The notes beneath the pieces are model-generated. The model was not told the origin of the DNA, ran no database searches, and was given only the letters and a program-made list of their open reading frames with translations. DNA of 38,093 nt from an uncultured Eubacterium sp. GTDB lineage: Bacteria > Bacillota > Clostridia > Lachnospirales > Lachnospiraceae. Numbering within the stretch: the first letter of the stretch is position 1; each line of letters begins with the position of its first letter. Of the stretch, positions 25,153-32,633 are shown piece after piece. A program made the translations under genes and the position numbers. The stretch is from positions 1 through 38,093 of the forward strand of contig CAJUIH010000019.1 in the NCBI GenBank assembly GCA_910586045.1. Direction: 5' to 3'.

Positions 25153-26688
25153 TTATTTCTTCGCCAGCAGCTTAACATAAGAAACTTTCAGCTTCCTCGT
25201 AAATTCGGATTCTTTCAGCCATCTGTATCCCGTGCCTTTCGTTCCCCTATTCGCAGATTCATAGGAATCCAAAATCAGATATTTTCCAGTGTCCTTATTA
25301 TAAGCGGCCAGCGCCATTAAATGGCCTGGAACGCGGATAATCGCAGTCCCTCCGTTTTGGAGGTGGGAGCGCGCATCCCTGACGCTGCTTTTGCTTCCGG
25401 AATATTGAAATCCATAGCGTCCCCCGTATTTATCCGCAAATGCTCTATACAACTCCGGGGACGTGCCGCTTCCATTTATCCGGTAACCGTTGTCCACAGA
25501 CCATTTTGCCAGATCAGACGGCTCTATAAAATTTCCGGTCATATAATACACCGCATTCACATATGCCAGTATCCCGCACCCTGAACTGGATAAGGTCGCT
25601 TTTTTGCCACCCGATCCTTTGCCATAAGAAACGTCCGCCCATCTTTTATCATGCTGGCTGAATGATGTGAACGAAGAACTGTTTGAACTTCCTTTGGCTG
25701 GTGCGGTTTTCACCAACGCAAACTTCTGCGCCCTTGACCCATTGGACTGATACAACTGTATATTTGCCCCATTGGATGCACTGCCCCCGGACACGTCTAT
25801 CATCTTGCCATTTCCTTTGCACAGGAACGTATAGTATCCGTTTCCTGCGCTCGTCAGCTTCCACTTCTGGGCATCCGAATGGTTTAATGTATATTGCTGT
25901 ATATTTGTCCCATCTGCGGATTTTCCTCCCGCACAATCAATTGCCTTATTACTGTTTGCGTTTGTAATCGTATAATATCCGTCGCTGTTATATGTGAACA
26001 TAAACTTCTGGGCATTGGTTCCGTTGTCTTTCCATAGCCGCAAGTTCCCGCCATTATCCTTGGAGCCGTCATAAATATCCCATACATATTGCTTGTTAAT
26101 CATGGAAACCACCTTGTACAGCCCATTTGGAACCGGCTGGCTGGAACTATTCTGGCTGCTGGCAGCACCAGCAAAGTCATCCTTGGCAATCCATCCCATC
26201 TTATAACCGCCCGACACAGGATAGATCACTTGTATATAACTTCCTGATTCGGACAGTTTATAACAGACATCCCCTGCGGATATAGAACCGTAGGCGTCTT
26301 TCCCATCCGCGCGCTTATAAGATGTGGCCTTCGTTTTCTGCGTCCACTTCTCCGCCGTCCCGTTTGCAATGTTATAAGTGGTAAACTCGTTTCTCGCAAA
26401 CCATGCTGTCCTCGTCCCCCCGCTGACCGGATATTTTACCTGGACAGCGTTTCCGCTAATCTTTAATATCCTGCATTCATCCGTGGGACATTCAATATAG
26501 CCGCCCGTTTTCGTCCTTAGATTTGCGGCCGTATAGGCGTATACCCTGCCTGATGATTTCAGCGTGTAGCAGAAGACTGGCCTGCCTGATGAAATGGACG
26601 GTAATGTAACCGCCGCCAGCAGAGTCATAGAAAATGCCAGCGTCAACATGGCTGCCAGCAGCATGGTTATTTTTTTCTTTATCTTCAT
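25153..26688 (-). CDS. Exported SH3-like / ricin-lectin protein with C39-like cysteine peptidase domain
   Basis: A 511-residue protein. Signal peptide at 1-26, then two SH3-like repeats (about 35-180, with CYTLKSSGRVYAYTAANLRT and GYKMGWIAKDDFAG), a ricin-B-type lectin domain (about 190-330, with GNGKMIDVSGGSASNGANIQ), and a C39-like peptidase (about 345-511). The catalytic set is visible: Gln in FSQHDKRWAD, Cys in SSSGCGILAYVNAVYYMTG, His in RVPGHLMALAAYN and Asp in YLILDSYES. Probably cuts peptides or peptidoglycan after binding glycans. I start it at ATG 26688 behind AGGAGGGGG. Its first 180 residues nearly equal those of the next protein upstream, 14 bases away. Confidence 0.85.
   Translation of the reverse strand: MKIKKKITMLLAAMLTLAFSMTLLAAVTLPSISSGRPVFCYTLKSSGRVYAYTAANLRTKTGGYIECPTDECRILKISGNAVQVKYPVSGGTRTAWFARNEFTTYNIANGTAEKWTQKTKATSYKRADGKDAYGSISAGDVCYKLSESGSYIQVIYPVSGGYKMGWIAKDDFAGAASSQNSSSQPVPNGLYKVVSMINKQYVWDIYDGSKDNGGNLRLWKDNGTNAQKFMFTYNSDGYYTITNANSNKAIDCAGGKSADGTNIQQYTLNHSDAQKWKLTSAGNGYYTFLCKGNGKMIDVSGGSASNGANIQLYQSNGSRAQKFALVKTAPAKGSSNSSSFTSFSQHDKRWADVSYGKGSGGKKATLSSSGCGILAYVNAVYYMTGNFIEPSDLAKWSVDNGYRINGSGTSPELYRAFADKYGGRYGFQYSGSKSSVRDARSHLQNGGTAIIRVPGHLMALAAYNKDTGKYLILDSYESANRGTKGTGYRWLKESEFTRKLKVSYVKLLAKK
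26367..26565. repeat. 199-bp identical repeat, copy 1
   Basis: These 199 bases, coding for part of the SH3-like region, are identical by eye to 27884-28082 in the neighbouring gene. Flanking sequence is similar but diverged, which points to a recent gene conversion or duplication. Confidence 0.8.
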
Positions 26689-26702
26689 AATAGCTCCCCC
26701 TC

Positions 26703-28205
26703 CTATTTCCATGTCTCAAAGACGGACGCCGGATTTACTGCCTTACCGTCTTTTTTTACTTCTATATGCAGATGCGGGCCACTGGCATTTCCTGTCTGAC
26801 CGGCATACCCAAGCAGGTCGCCCTGTTTCACTTCCCTTTTTTTGCCGAGATTAACTGTTTTGCAGCTATATTTCGAAGCGCTGCATGGATACGGCAAAGA
26901 AGATTTATATTTCAAGCTTACATCATGAAATTGGCTTAAATGGGCACATTTTACTTCATACTTCCCATCACTGGACGTAAATATGAAATGATTGCCATAA
27001 CTTGCCAACTTACCATATCTTACCGAATAAGTCTGGCGGAATGTGACTTTCCCGTCCGCCGGAGCGTACACCGGCGTTCCTGCAGACGCCTTATAATCAC
27101 ATCTGTAACCATTTGTTTTGGCTCCTGAACTCGTTCGAATATTTCCTTTCAATGGAAATAAAAGATCTGATGACGGCTTAGGCGATACCGCGCCGCCATG
27201 GTTGCCTGTGTTTCCTAGGGCTGCTGTCTTTACAAGCTTAAACTTCTGGGCTGTCGAGCCATTTGGCTGATAGATCTGGATATTCGTCCGGTTGGCGGCA
27301 ACGCCTCCTGACACATCGGCCATTTTCCCATTGCATTTGCAAATGAAAGACACATACCCATTTCCAGCGCTTTTCAGCTTCCACCGCTGCGCACACGAAT
27401 GATTCGACGTATACTGCTGGATATTTGTGCCATTCGAGGAAGCACCGCCCGCGCAGTCTACCGCTTTGCCGCTGTTTACATTCTTGATCGTATAATATCC
27501 GTCCTGATTGTAAGTAAATTGAAATATCTGGGCGTTCGTGCCATTATCCCGGTACAACTGAATATTCGCTCCGTTTGCGGAAGAAGCGTCATCAATATCC
27601 CACACATAGCTGTTATTGATCGCTGATGCCACTTTATACGTCCCATCTTCAATCAATCGAGCGGTACTGCCTGCGCCCGCATCGTCATGTTTGTGATCCT
27701 TGGCAACCCACCCCATCTTATAACCGTCCGACACGGGATAGATCACTTGCATGTAACTTCCTGATTCGGACAGCTTATAACAGACGTCCCCTGCGGATAT
27801 AGAGCCGTAGGCGTCTTTCCCATCCGCGTGCTTATATGAATTGGCCTTCGTTTTCTGCGTCCATTTCTCCGCCGCCCCGTTTACAATGTTATAAGTGGTA
27901 AACTCGTTTCTCGCAAACCATGCTGTCCTCGTCCCCCCGCTGACCGGATATTTTACCTGGACAGCGTTTCCGCTAATCTTTAATATCCTGCATTCATCCG
28001 TGGGACATTCAATATAGCCGCCCGTTTTCGTCCTTAGATTTGCGGCCGTATAGGCGTATACCCTGCCTGATGATTTCAGCGTATAGCATAATATTGGCTT
28101 TCCTGCTGAAATGGACGGCAGTGCAGCCGCCAGCAGTGTCATAGAGAATGCCAGCATCAACATGGCCGACAGTAGCAGTATGGCTATTTTCTTCCTTTTT
28201 TTCAT
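26703..28205 (-). CDS. Exported SH3-like / ricin-lectin protein with M23-type domain lacking a zinc ligand
   Basis: A 500-residue protein. Signal peptide (KIAILLLSAMLMLAFSM), two SH3-like repeats, a ricin-B-type lectin (about 185-325) and a LytM/M23-like domain (about 350-500). M23 landmarks GTPVYAPADGKV, CAHLSQF and GPHLHIEV are there, but the first zinc ligand position is altered: GYRCD stands where HxxxD is usual, so Gly replaces the His. It may be a binding domain without peptidase action, or may use the nearby Cys. Its ATG has AAAAAGGAGG ahead. It is the first gene of the array, 270 bases downstream of the first inverted site. Confidence 0.85.
   Translation of the reverse strand: MKKRKKIAILLLSAMLMLAFSMTLLAAALPSISAGKPILCYTLKSSGRVYAYTAANLRTKTGGYIECPTDECRILKISGNAVQVKYPVSGGTRTAWFARNEFTTYNIVNGAAEKWTQKTKANSYKHADGKDAYGSISAGDVCYKLSESGSYMQVIYPVSDGYKMGWVAKDHKHDDAGAGSTARLIEDGTYKVASAINNSYVWDIDDASSANGANIQLYRDNGTNAQIFQFTYNQDGYYTIKNVNSGKAVDCAGGASSNGTNIQQYTSNHSCAQRWKLKSAGNGYVSFICKCNGKMADVSGGVAANRTNIQIYQPNGSTAQKFKLVKTAALGNTGNHGGAVSPKPSSDLLFPLKGNIRTSSGAKTNGYRCDYKASAGTPVYAPADGKVTFRQTYSVRYGKLASYGNHFIFTSSDGKYEVKCAHLSQFHDVSLKYKSSLPYPCSASKYSCKTVNLGKKREVKQGDLLGYAGQTGNASGPHLHIEVKKDGKAVNPASVFETWK
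27884..28082. repeat. 199-bp identical repeat, copy 2
   Basis: Same strand and same coding phase as copy 1 at 26367-26565. The repeat could drive deletion or conversion between the two genes. Confidence 0.8.
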
Positions 28206-28473
28206 GATATTTTCCTCCTTTTTATTTGCAAAAACACGTGCAGCTCTTTAGGAACTATGTGCTTTCACCATAATAAAATTGTGTACACTAATTTTTGCGG
28301 ATTCAACCTTTTCCATTGTTTTCATTATGTACAGATAATGCCGTTAGATGGCCATTGAAACAGAAACACATTTCATTTGCTATATATGTGAAAATTTCAT
28401 GTCTTAACCTAACCATATTGTTTGATATTTACCGATTTAAATAGCTGAAGTTGAATTTATAAATAACCTGCTG
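28206..28473. other. Leader region of the exported-protein array
   Basis: AT-rich stretch without a gene between the first inverted site and the M23-like gene. It would be the 5' leader if the promoter at 28589-28618 is used. It holds a palindrome centred near 28283 (AAAATT GTGTACAC T AATTTT), similar in its GTGTAC core to the inverted sites. Nothing else recognised. Confidence 0.4.
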
Positions 28474-28495
28474 TATCAAAAAGTGTACTTTTTGA
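28474..28495. repeat. Inverted recombination-like site 1
   Basis: The core TCAAAAAGTGTACTTTTTGA has nine-base palindromic arms around the two-base centre GT (28485-28486). It is preceded by TA and is the reverse complement of site 2. The half site TATCAAAAAGT resembles the TTATCAAAAACC half site of Hin-type hix sites. Confidence 0.7.
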
Positions 28496-28588
28496 CATAT
28501 GCCTAAATTCAAGGCTAATTCAGATTTTCAAAGCAAAATAGTAAGTAATTATTTGTTTTTAGGAAAATATTTCATAAAAACCACAAAA

Positions 28589-28618
28589 AGTATAGACTTA
28601 CACCAGCCAATATGTTAA
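28589..28618 (-). promoter_or_regulatory. Putative promoter inside the inverted-site pair
   Basis: On the minus strand TTAACA (28618-28613) and TATACT (28594-28589) are 18 bases apart, each one base from consensus. In the present orientation it points toward the exported-protein array; inversion between the two sites would turn it toward the recombinase remnant instead. Confidence 0.5.
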
Positions 28619-28635
28619 ACTAGTGTTGTATTATT

Positions 28636-28669
28636 TTAACTATCAAAAAGTACACTTTTTGATAGTTAA
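28636..28669. repeat. Inverted recombination-like site 2
   Basis: A palindrome with 16-base arms (TTAACTATCAAAAAGT and its complement) around centre AC (28652-28653). Over the shared 22 bases it equals site 1 read backwards. The centres of the two sites lie 167 bases apart. Confidence 0.75.
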
Positions 28670-28695
28670 TGTTTCTTGTTTTTCTGTGAAATCCG

Positions 28696-29163
28696 CTATT
28701 CCCGCACTTTACGGTAGAATGTGGATTCGCTCACCCCACACCTTTCCAGCGTCTCATCAATCGAAATTCTTTTTCTCTCCCAATTCCTTACGATCTTCGA
28801 AAATTCTTCTGAAAGCTGGGCTTGTGCTACACAAGGTCTGCAATAAATGTTCCCATCAGGCCTTTCCCGTTCCGCGTATCCAGCAACAGCATGCCTATCA
28901 CACAAGATGTCAATGCTGATCTCCTTTGCCAGAATACGCCACTGCCTCTGTATTTCCTCGTAGCTGCGTCCCAGGCGGTCAATGCTCAAAATATACAGCA
29001 GGTCTCCCTTTTCCATCTTCCCGACCATGATCTTATACTGCGGCCGGTCAAAATCCTTTTCAGACTGCCTATGCATGTAGATATCCGTTTCGCCACACCG
29101 GCTTCTTTCATTGCTGCCAGCTTTCTGTTCCTCCCCTTTGGCTTTGATCGATAAAATAAGCAA
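28696..29163 (-). pseudogene. Serine recombinase (resolvase/invertase family), decayed
   Basis: Remains of a small serine recombinase of the type frequent in Lachnospiraceae. In one frame SEKDFDRPQYKIMVGKMEKG, IDRLGRSYEEIQRQWRILAK and the C-terminal helix-turn-helix (SIDETLERCGVSESTFYRKVRE) are visible. A second frame holds AAMKEAGVAKR just before it, and a third holds VIGMLLLDTRNGKGLMGTFI and DLV followed by a stop. So there are at least two frameshifts, a loss of the region that normally follows, and a damaged N-terminus around the catalytic Ser. It should be inactive. It lies directly beside the inverted sites, which may have been its substrate. Confidence 0.85.
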
Positions 29164-29202
29164 ATTATATAAATTTTTTATCGCCTACAATTTTTCCAAT
29201 AC

Positions 29203-29250
29203 ATAAAAAAGACAGGCTGTATTACTTTTTGCGAATAATACAGCCTGCCT
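29203..29250. terminator. Hairpin, probable bidirectional terminator
   Basis: CAGGCTGTATTA (29213-29224) pairs perfectly with TAATACAGCCTG (29236-29247) around an 11-base loop. Minus-strand reading gives TCTTTTTTATG after the stem; plus-strand reading gives CCTTTTACC. It lies upstream of the recombinase remnant. The 29251-29390 stretch after it holds nothing I recognise. Confidence 0.6.
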
Positions 29251-29390
29251 TTTACCTAAAAATTTCCCCTGTCAATAAAAATACTTTCCTGTTTTTGTAT
29301 CTATTTATCTGTTGCCTTATGTATTTGGCACTATAAAACATCATAACCGCCCGATTCATTTCCACTACATTCCTGTCCTAATTCTTCTGA

Positions 29391-29416
29391 ACAAAAAACA
29401 GCATCCCAAAAGATGC
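29391..29416 (-). terminator. Intrinsic terminator of the small CxxC gene
   Basis: GCATC (29401-29405) and GATGC (29412-29416) form a short stem; on the minus strand TGTTTTTTG follows. It lies 33 bases after the stop of the 29449 gene. Confidence 0.6.
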
Positions 29417-29448
29417 CGCTTTGCCGTCATGATTTCACACACTTTTCT

Positions 29449-29685
29449 TTAACGAAAGCCACAGCCTCCTTTCCTGTATCCCGGCCCGTCTTCCCCTGAC
29501 ACAAACCGCGCCTGAAACATCATGTTGATTTCCCGGATTTCTTTCTTCCCGTCAATATATTCCTGGTACATCTCCGCCAGCCCCGGCATACATCCGTCAC
29601 AGGACGCTGAAATGTTTCCAAGCGAATCTGACACAATCTGTTCCCGTTCCTGTTTCGTTGTATCTTTAATAAAATACCCTGACAT
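29449..29685 (-). CDS. Small CxxC protein of unknown function
   Basis: A 78-residue protein. It starts MSGYFIKDTTKQEREQIVSD and contains ISASCDGCMPGLAEMYQEYI, DGKKEIREINMMFQARF and the end GYRKGGCGFR. CDGC is a CxxC motif and a third Cys lies near the C-terminus, which could suit metal binding, redox chemistry or a modified peptide; none is shown. No signal peptide. I start it at ATG 29685, seven bases after GGAGG; the frame is open to a TTG at 29700 that overlaps the binding site. It has its own terminator. I believe similar small proteins occur in Lachnospiraceae, but I cannot name the family. Confidence 0.7.
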   Translation of the reverse strand: MSGYFIKDTTKQEREQIVSDSLGNISASCDGCMPGLAEMYQEYIDGKKEIREINMMFQARFVSGEDGPGYRKGGCGFR

Positions 29686-29809
29686 CTTTTTTTCCTCCAA
29701 CTTTTATTTTCTTATGATGATTGAAAATGCGCTAAGCGGCTTTGCCATTATTCATCCCATTCTATATAAACGGCGTAAAATTTCAGCACAATATCATTTA
29801 TTTCTGGCC

Positions 29810-29862
29810 CGCCGTTTATCGGGTTTATTGTGCAGTATTCAATCACCGAATATATAAATTAT
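29810..29862. repeat. 53-bp direct repeat, copy 2
   Basis: Direct match to positions 1-53 with one mismatch. Sequence before and after it differs from copy 1 as far as visible. In both copies the same plus-strand frame (FIGFIVQYSITEYI) is open, so it could be a shared piece of a broken gene. Confidence 0.75.
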
Positions 29863-29992
29863 CCTCTGGTTCAAAATATTCCAGCAGGCAGAAATAAGCA
29901 GGCGAGACGCGAACAGCTTATGCAGATATGGGCGGCATGCCCTTTTCCGGAAAACTTCTCATTTACTTGATACCCGCCGCATAATTTACAAT

Positions 29993-30020
29993 AATGCCCT
30001 TGCGGGCATTTTTCTTTTTT
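29993..30020 (+). terminator. Intrinsic terminator, plus strand
   Basis: AATGCCC (29993-29999) pairs with GGGCATT (30004-30010) around TTGC, followed by TTTCTTTTTT. No intact plus-strand gene precedes it, so it may be what is left of one. Confidence 0.65.
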
Positions 30021-30248
30021 GCCATGTACCATTGATCCCCCATTGTCCTTTATTTCTTCCTACTATTTACATACAAATATTATGTGATACTGTAACAAAT
30101 ACTTGTGCCTGTTTTTTGATTTCCATGTTCCATGACGCAAGTATAACACAAACCGCCACTTTTGGCTACCTTAACCCACCGTCTAAAGCCAGTAGGATTG
30201 CGATAGCCATTTTTTCAAACTATGAGTTATTTATTCTTTACTGTACGA

Positions 30249-30407
30249 GTACATCGGTCACTAAATAACTCATAGGTAGGCACAGGATATTTTTTCAAGA
30301 GTGCTTGACAAAAACCGGAGGTATACCGGGGATCACCTCGGATTTTTGCCATGTGCGATCGGAAAAATAGACAAGTGAAACTATGAGATATTTAGTGACC
30401 GATGTAC
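30249..30407. mobile_element. MITE-like element, copy 2 (159 bp)
   Basis: Same terminal inverted repeats as 20769-20927 (GTACATCGGTCACTAAAT at the left, its complement at the right) and the same length; the inside matches copy 1 as the reverse complement with few changes. A degenerate extra end lies directly to its left at 30219-30246, suggesting an earlier or nested copy. The right end is 17 bases from the stop of the small gene at 30425. Confidence 0.8.
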
Positions 30408-30424
30408 TACAAACGGAGTATTAA

Positions 30425-30589
30425 TTACTGCTTATGCCGTGGCACCGGATACCCATTGCCCTGTGCGTCTGTTGTAAGGTCATTTGGATCAGGGTGTACC
30501 GGCTGGTCCTTTTTTAAACTAGCTATCCCGCCTTCCCAGGCGCCTTTCGGCACGGTTCGGATCGGTTTGTCTTTGTCTGCTGGTTTCAT
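30425..30589 (-). CDS. 54-residue protein of unknown function
   Basis: A short gene on the minus strand with a strong ribosome binding site (AAGGAGG, five bases before ATG 30589). The product reads MKPADKDKPIRTVPKGAWEG, then GIASLKKDQPVHPDPNDLTT and ends GYPVPRHKQ. It is hydrophilic, Pro/Lys/Asp-rich, with no signal peptide, Cys or membrane segment, and probably little fixed structure. I do not recognise a family. The MITE-like hairpin directly downstream could act as its transcript end. The opposite-strand frame here is a shadow. Confidence 0.6.
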   Translation of the reverse strand: MKPADKDKPIRTVPKGAWEGGIASLKKDQPVHPDPNDLTTDAQGNGYPVPRHKQ

Positions 30590-30791
30590 AGCGGCCTCCT
30601 TTTTATTTTTTGTACAATGTACCAGGAGTAGTATGTGTGTATGAAAAAAATCTATGCACGCAGTAGGCAGCGCAACGGCATATCCATAAAATACAGATTA
30701 AATTATCTTTCGGTGTTGGAATGAAAAATAGAAATCAAGAAAGCCGATCGATCATATGATAAATTAAAGAAATTAGTACCAGGAGATGTTC

Positions 30792-32486
30792 ATGTTGGAT
30801 TGTGAAGAAGCCGTTTATTCCAATGCGTATTATGATTTTATATTGGATCGTCAGGATATGGACGAATATGTCAACGAGGAAGTGTGTATGCAGCAGCTCA
30901 ATGACAATTATTGGGTGGTGCATTACCAGATCGCGCAGGCAGAAAGCATAAATATGACGCTTAGCGATTATTCATATCATGTAATCCCAAAATGCTATAG
31001 CTTGCTGAATAATATATCCTTGGACAGCAGCGGCATTACAAAAGTGCGTGACCAGCCAAACCTGGCATTGACAGGCGCCGGAGTTCTGATGGGATTTATC
31101 GATACGGATTTTGACTATACGAACCCGTTATTTTTAAATGCGGATGGAACCACAAGGGTAGAGCGGATTTGGAATCAAAAAGATCGTTCCGGAATACCGC
31201 CGCAGGGATTTATTTATGGATCAGAATATACAAGGCAGCAAATTAATGAAGAATTGATGGCAAGCAATGATTCAAAGACAGCAAAGATTCCATACGCGGA
31301 CGGACACGGCACGTTCCTGGCGGCACTGGCTGCGGGTTCTGAGGATTACACCAGCCAGTTCAGCGGTGCAGCGCCTGAATGCGACATTGCATTTGTGCAG
31401 CTAAAACCTGCAAAACAATACCTGAAAGATTTTTATTTTGTTCCGCAAGAAACGCCTGTTTTTCAGGAAAATGATATTATGGCAGGTATCCGCTATCTGA
31501 ACCGGTTGGCAATCGAGTTAAAAAAACCATTATCCTTGTGTATTGCGCTTGGTACAAATATGGGAAACCGGGGCGGCAGAAATCCAATTTCCTATTCTTT
31601 AATGGAAGTAGCAAGGCGCAGGCAGCGTTGTGTAGTCGTTGCCACCGGAAATGAAGCGGATAAACGGCATCATTTTTTAGGTTCGATTTCAGGGCAGGGT
31701 TCACAGGAGCGTGTGGAGATCAGTGTCTCAGAAGGTGTACAGGGATTTATCGCCGAAATGTGGGCCTTGGCACCGGAATTTTACGAAGTAGTCATTATAT
31801 CCCCTACCGGAGAACGGTTTTTTGCGAGGCCGTCCGGTCCCCAAAATCATTTGGAATACCGGTTTGTGTTTGAGGGTACGATTGTCACGGTAGATTATCT
31901 TCTGACCGGATTTAATAACAGCAATGAACTGATTTATATCCGTTTCCAAAAGCCGATTCCAGGCGTATGGGTCATAAACGTAAACGTGCGAAATTTCATT
32001 GACGGAGTCTACCATATTTGGCTGCCGATGTCTGATATGATATACGGCGATGCTGTTTTTCTGCGTTCCAATCCAGATACGACAATTACAGTGCCATCCG
32101 ATACAGAAGAACCGATTACCGTTGCGGGCTATAATTCCGCCGACAATAGTATCTATTTTGAATCCGGGCGCGGATATACCGCTACAAAGGAAATCAAGCC
32201 CGATATTGCGGCGCCTGCGGTAGATATTTATGGCCCGGTTGGAGATGGAAAATTCGAAACAAGAAGCGGTACCAGTGTCGCGGCTGCCATTACGGCAGGT
32301 GCAGGGGCGCTGATTCTGGAATGGACTGGGGTCAGGAGGAATGATATCCAGGCGACCACTGCGAATATTAAGAATTACTTAATACGCAGCGCGGTGCGGG
32401 ATGAGTCAAGGGAGTATCCGAATCGGGAATGGGGGTGGGGACAGCTGGATTTGTATAAGACGTTTGAGAATTTTAGGAATGTGTAA
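30792..32486 (+). CDS. S8 family serine peptidase (Csp/subtilisin-like)
   Basis: A 564-residue subtilase. The triad is in place: Asp104 in LMGFIDTDFDYTNPLF, His172 in ADGHGTFLAALAAG and Ser495 in TRSGTSVAAAITAG. A large insert between His and Ser is characteristic of the Csp-like clostridial family, whose members process germination proteins in spore formers; other members are of unknown role. No signal peptide is seen. I start at ATG 30792, six bases after AGGAG, rather than ATG 30786 inside that site. The 3' end and terminator recur at 37815-37950. It is probably active, but its substrate is unknown. Confidence 0.9.
   Translation: MLDCEEAVYSNAYYDFILDRQDMDEYVNEEVCMQQLNDNYWVVHYQIAQAESINMTLSDYSYHVIPKCYSLLNNISLDSSGITKVRDQPNLALTGAGVLMGFIDTDFDYTNPLFLNADGTTRVERIWNQKDRSGIPPQGFIYGSEYTRQQINEELMASNDSKTAKIPYADGHGTFLAALAAGSEDYTSQFSGAAPECDIAFVQLKPAKQYLKDFYFVPQETPVFQENDIMAGIRYLNRLAIELKKPLSLCIALGTNMGNRGGRNPISYSLMEVARRRQRCVVVATGNEADKRHHFLGSISGQGSQERVEISVSEGVQGFIAEMWALAPEFYEVVIISPTGERFFARPSGPQNHLEYRFVFEGTIVTVDYLLTGFNNSNELIYIRFQKPIPGVWVINVNVRNFIDGVYHIWLPMSDMIYGDAVFLRSNPDTTITVPSDTEEPITVAGYNSADNSIYFESGRGYTATKEIKPDIAAPAVDIYGPVGDGKFETRSGTSVAAAITAGAGALILEWTGVRRNDIQATTANIKNYLIRSAVRDESREYPNREWGWGQLDLYKTFENFRNV
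32441..32485. repeat. S8 gene 3'-end direct repeat, copy 1
   Basis: The last 45 bases of the S8 gene match 37826-37870 with a few differences; GATTTGTATAAGACGTTTGA is identical (32448-32467 and 37833-37852). These repeats enclose the RT and toxin-antitoxin island. Confidence 0.8.
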
Positions 32487-32520
32487 GGATATTCAGAAAA
32501 AGTGCATATATAAAATATTG

Positions 32521-32565
32521 ATTAACGGAATGCCTAAAAATTGAGGTATTCCGTTAATTTGATTT
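32521..32565 (+). terminator. Intrinsic terminator of the S8 gene
   Basis: A 15-bp stem (ATTAACGGAATGCCT, 32521-32535, against 32544-32558, one G-T pair) with an eight-base loop and TTGATTTTA after it. A related hairpin lies at 37916-37950. Confidence 0.8.
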
Positions 32566-32604
32566 TAGAAGAATACATAAATCAAGTCAATAAAAATTAT
32601 TTTG

Positions 32605-32633
32605 TTGAAGCGATAATTGCAATAGGATATAAT
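32605..32633 (+). promoter_or_regulatory. Putative promoter of the primase-like/RT gene
   Basis: TTGAAG (32605-32610) and TATAAT (32628-32633) are 17 bases apart. Transcription from about 32640 would give a leader of about 137 bases before the ATG at 32777, AT-rich and with no open frame. Confidence 0.55.

Larger units (their letters stand above)
29686..30248. other. Gene-poor stretch
   Basis: No credible start-to-stop gene. It holds the 53-bp repeat, a plus-strand frame of about 58 codons without a start that runs through that repeat to a TGA near 29967, a terminator, and a degenerate copy of a MITE end at about 30219-30246 (CTATGAGTTATTTA...GTAC). Confidence 0.5.

Noticed and set aside
30641..30724. 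27-codon plus-strand frame (MKKIYARSRQRNGISIKYRL) with AGGAG ten bases ahead
   Set aside because: Too short, no family, no following terminator; may be a leader or chance.
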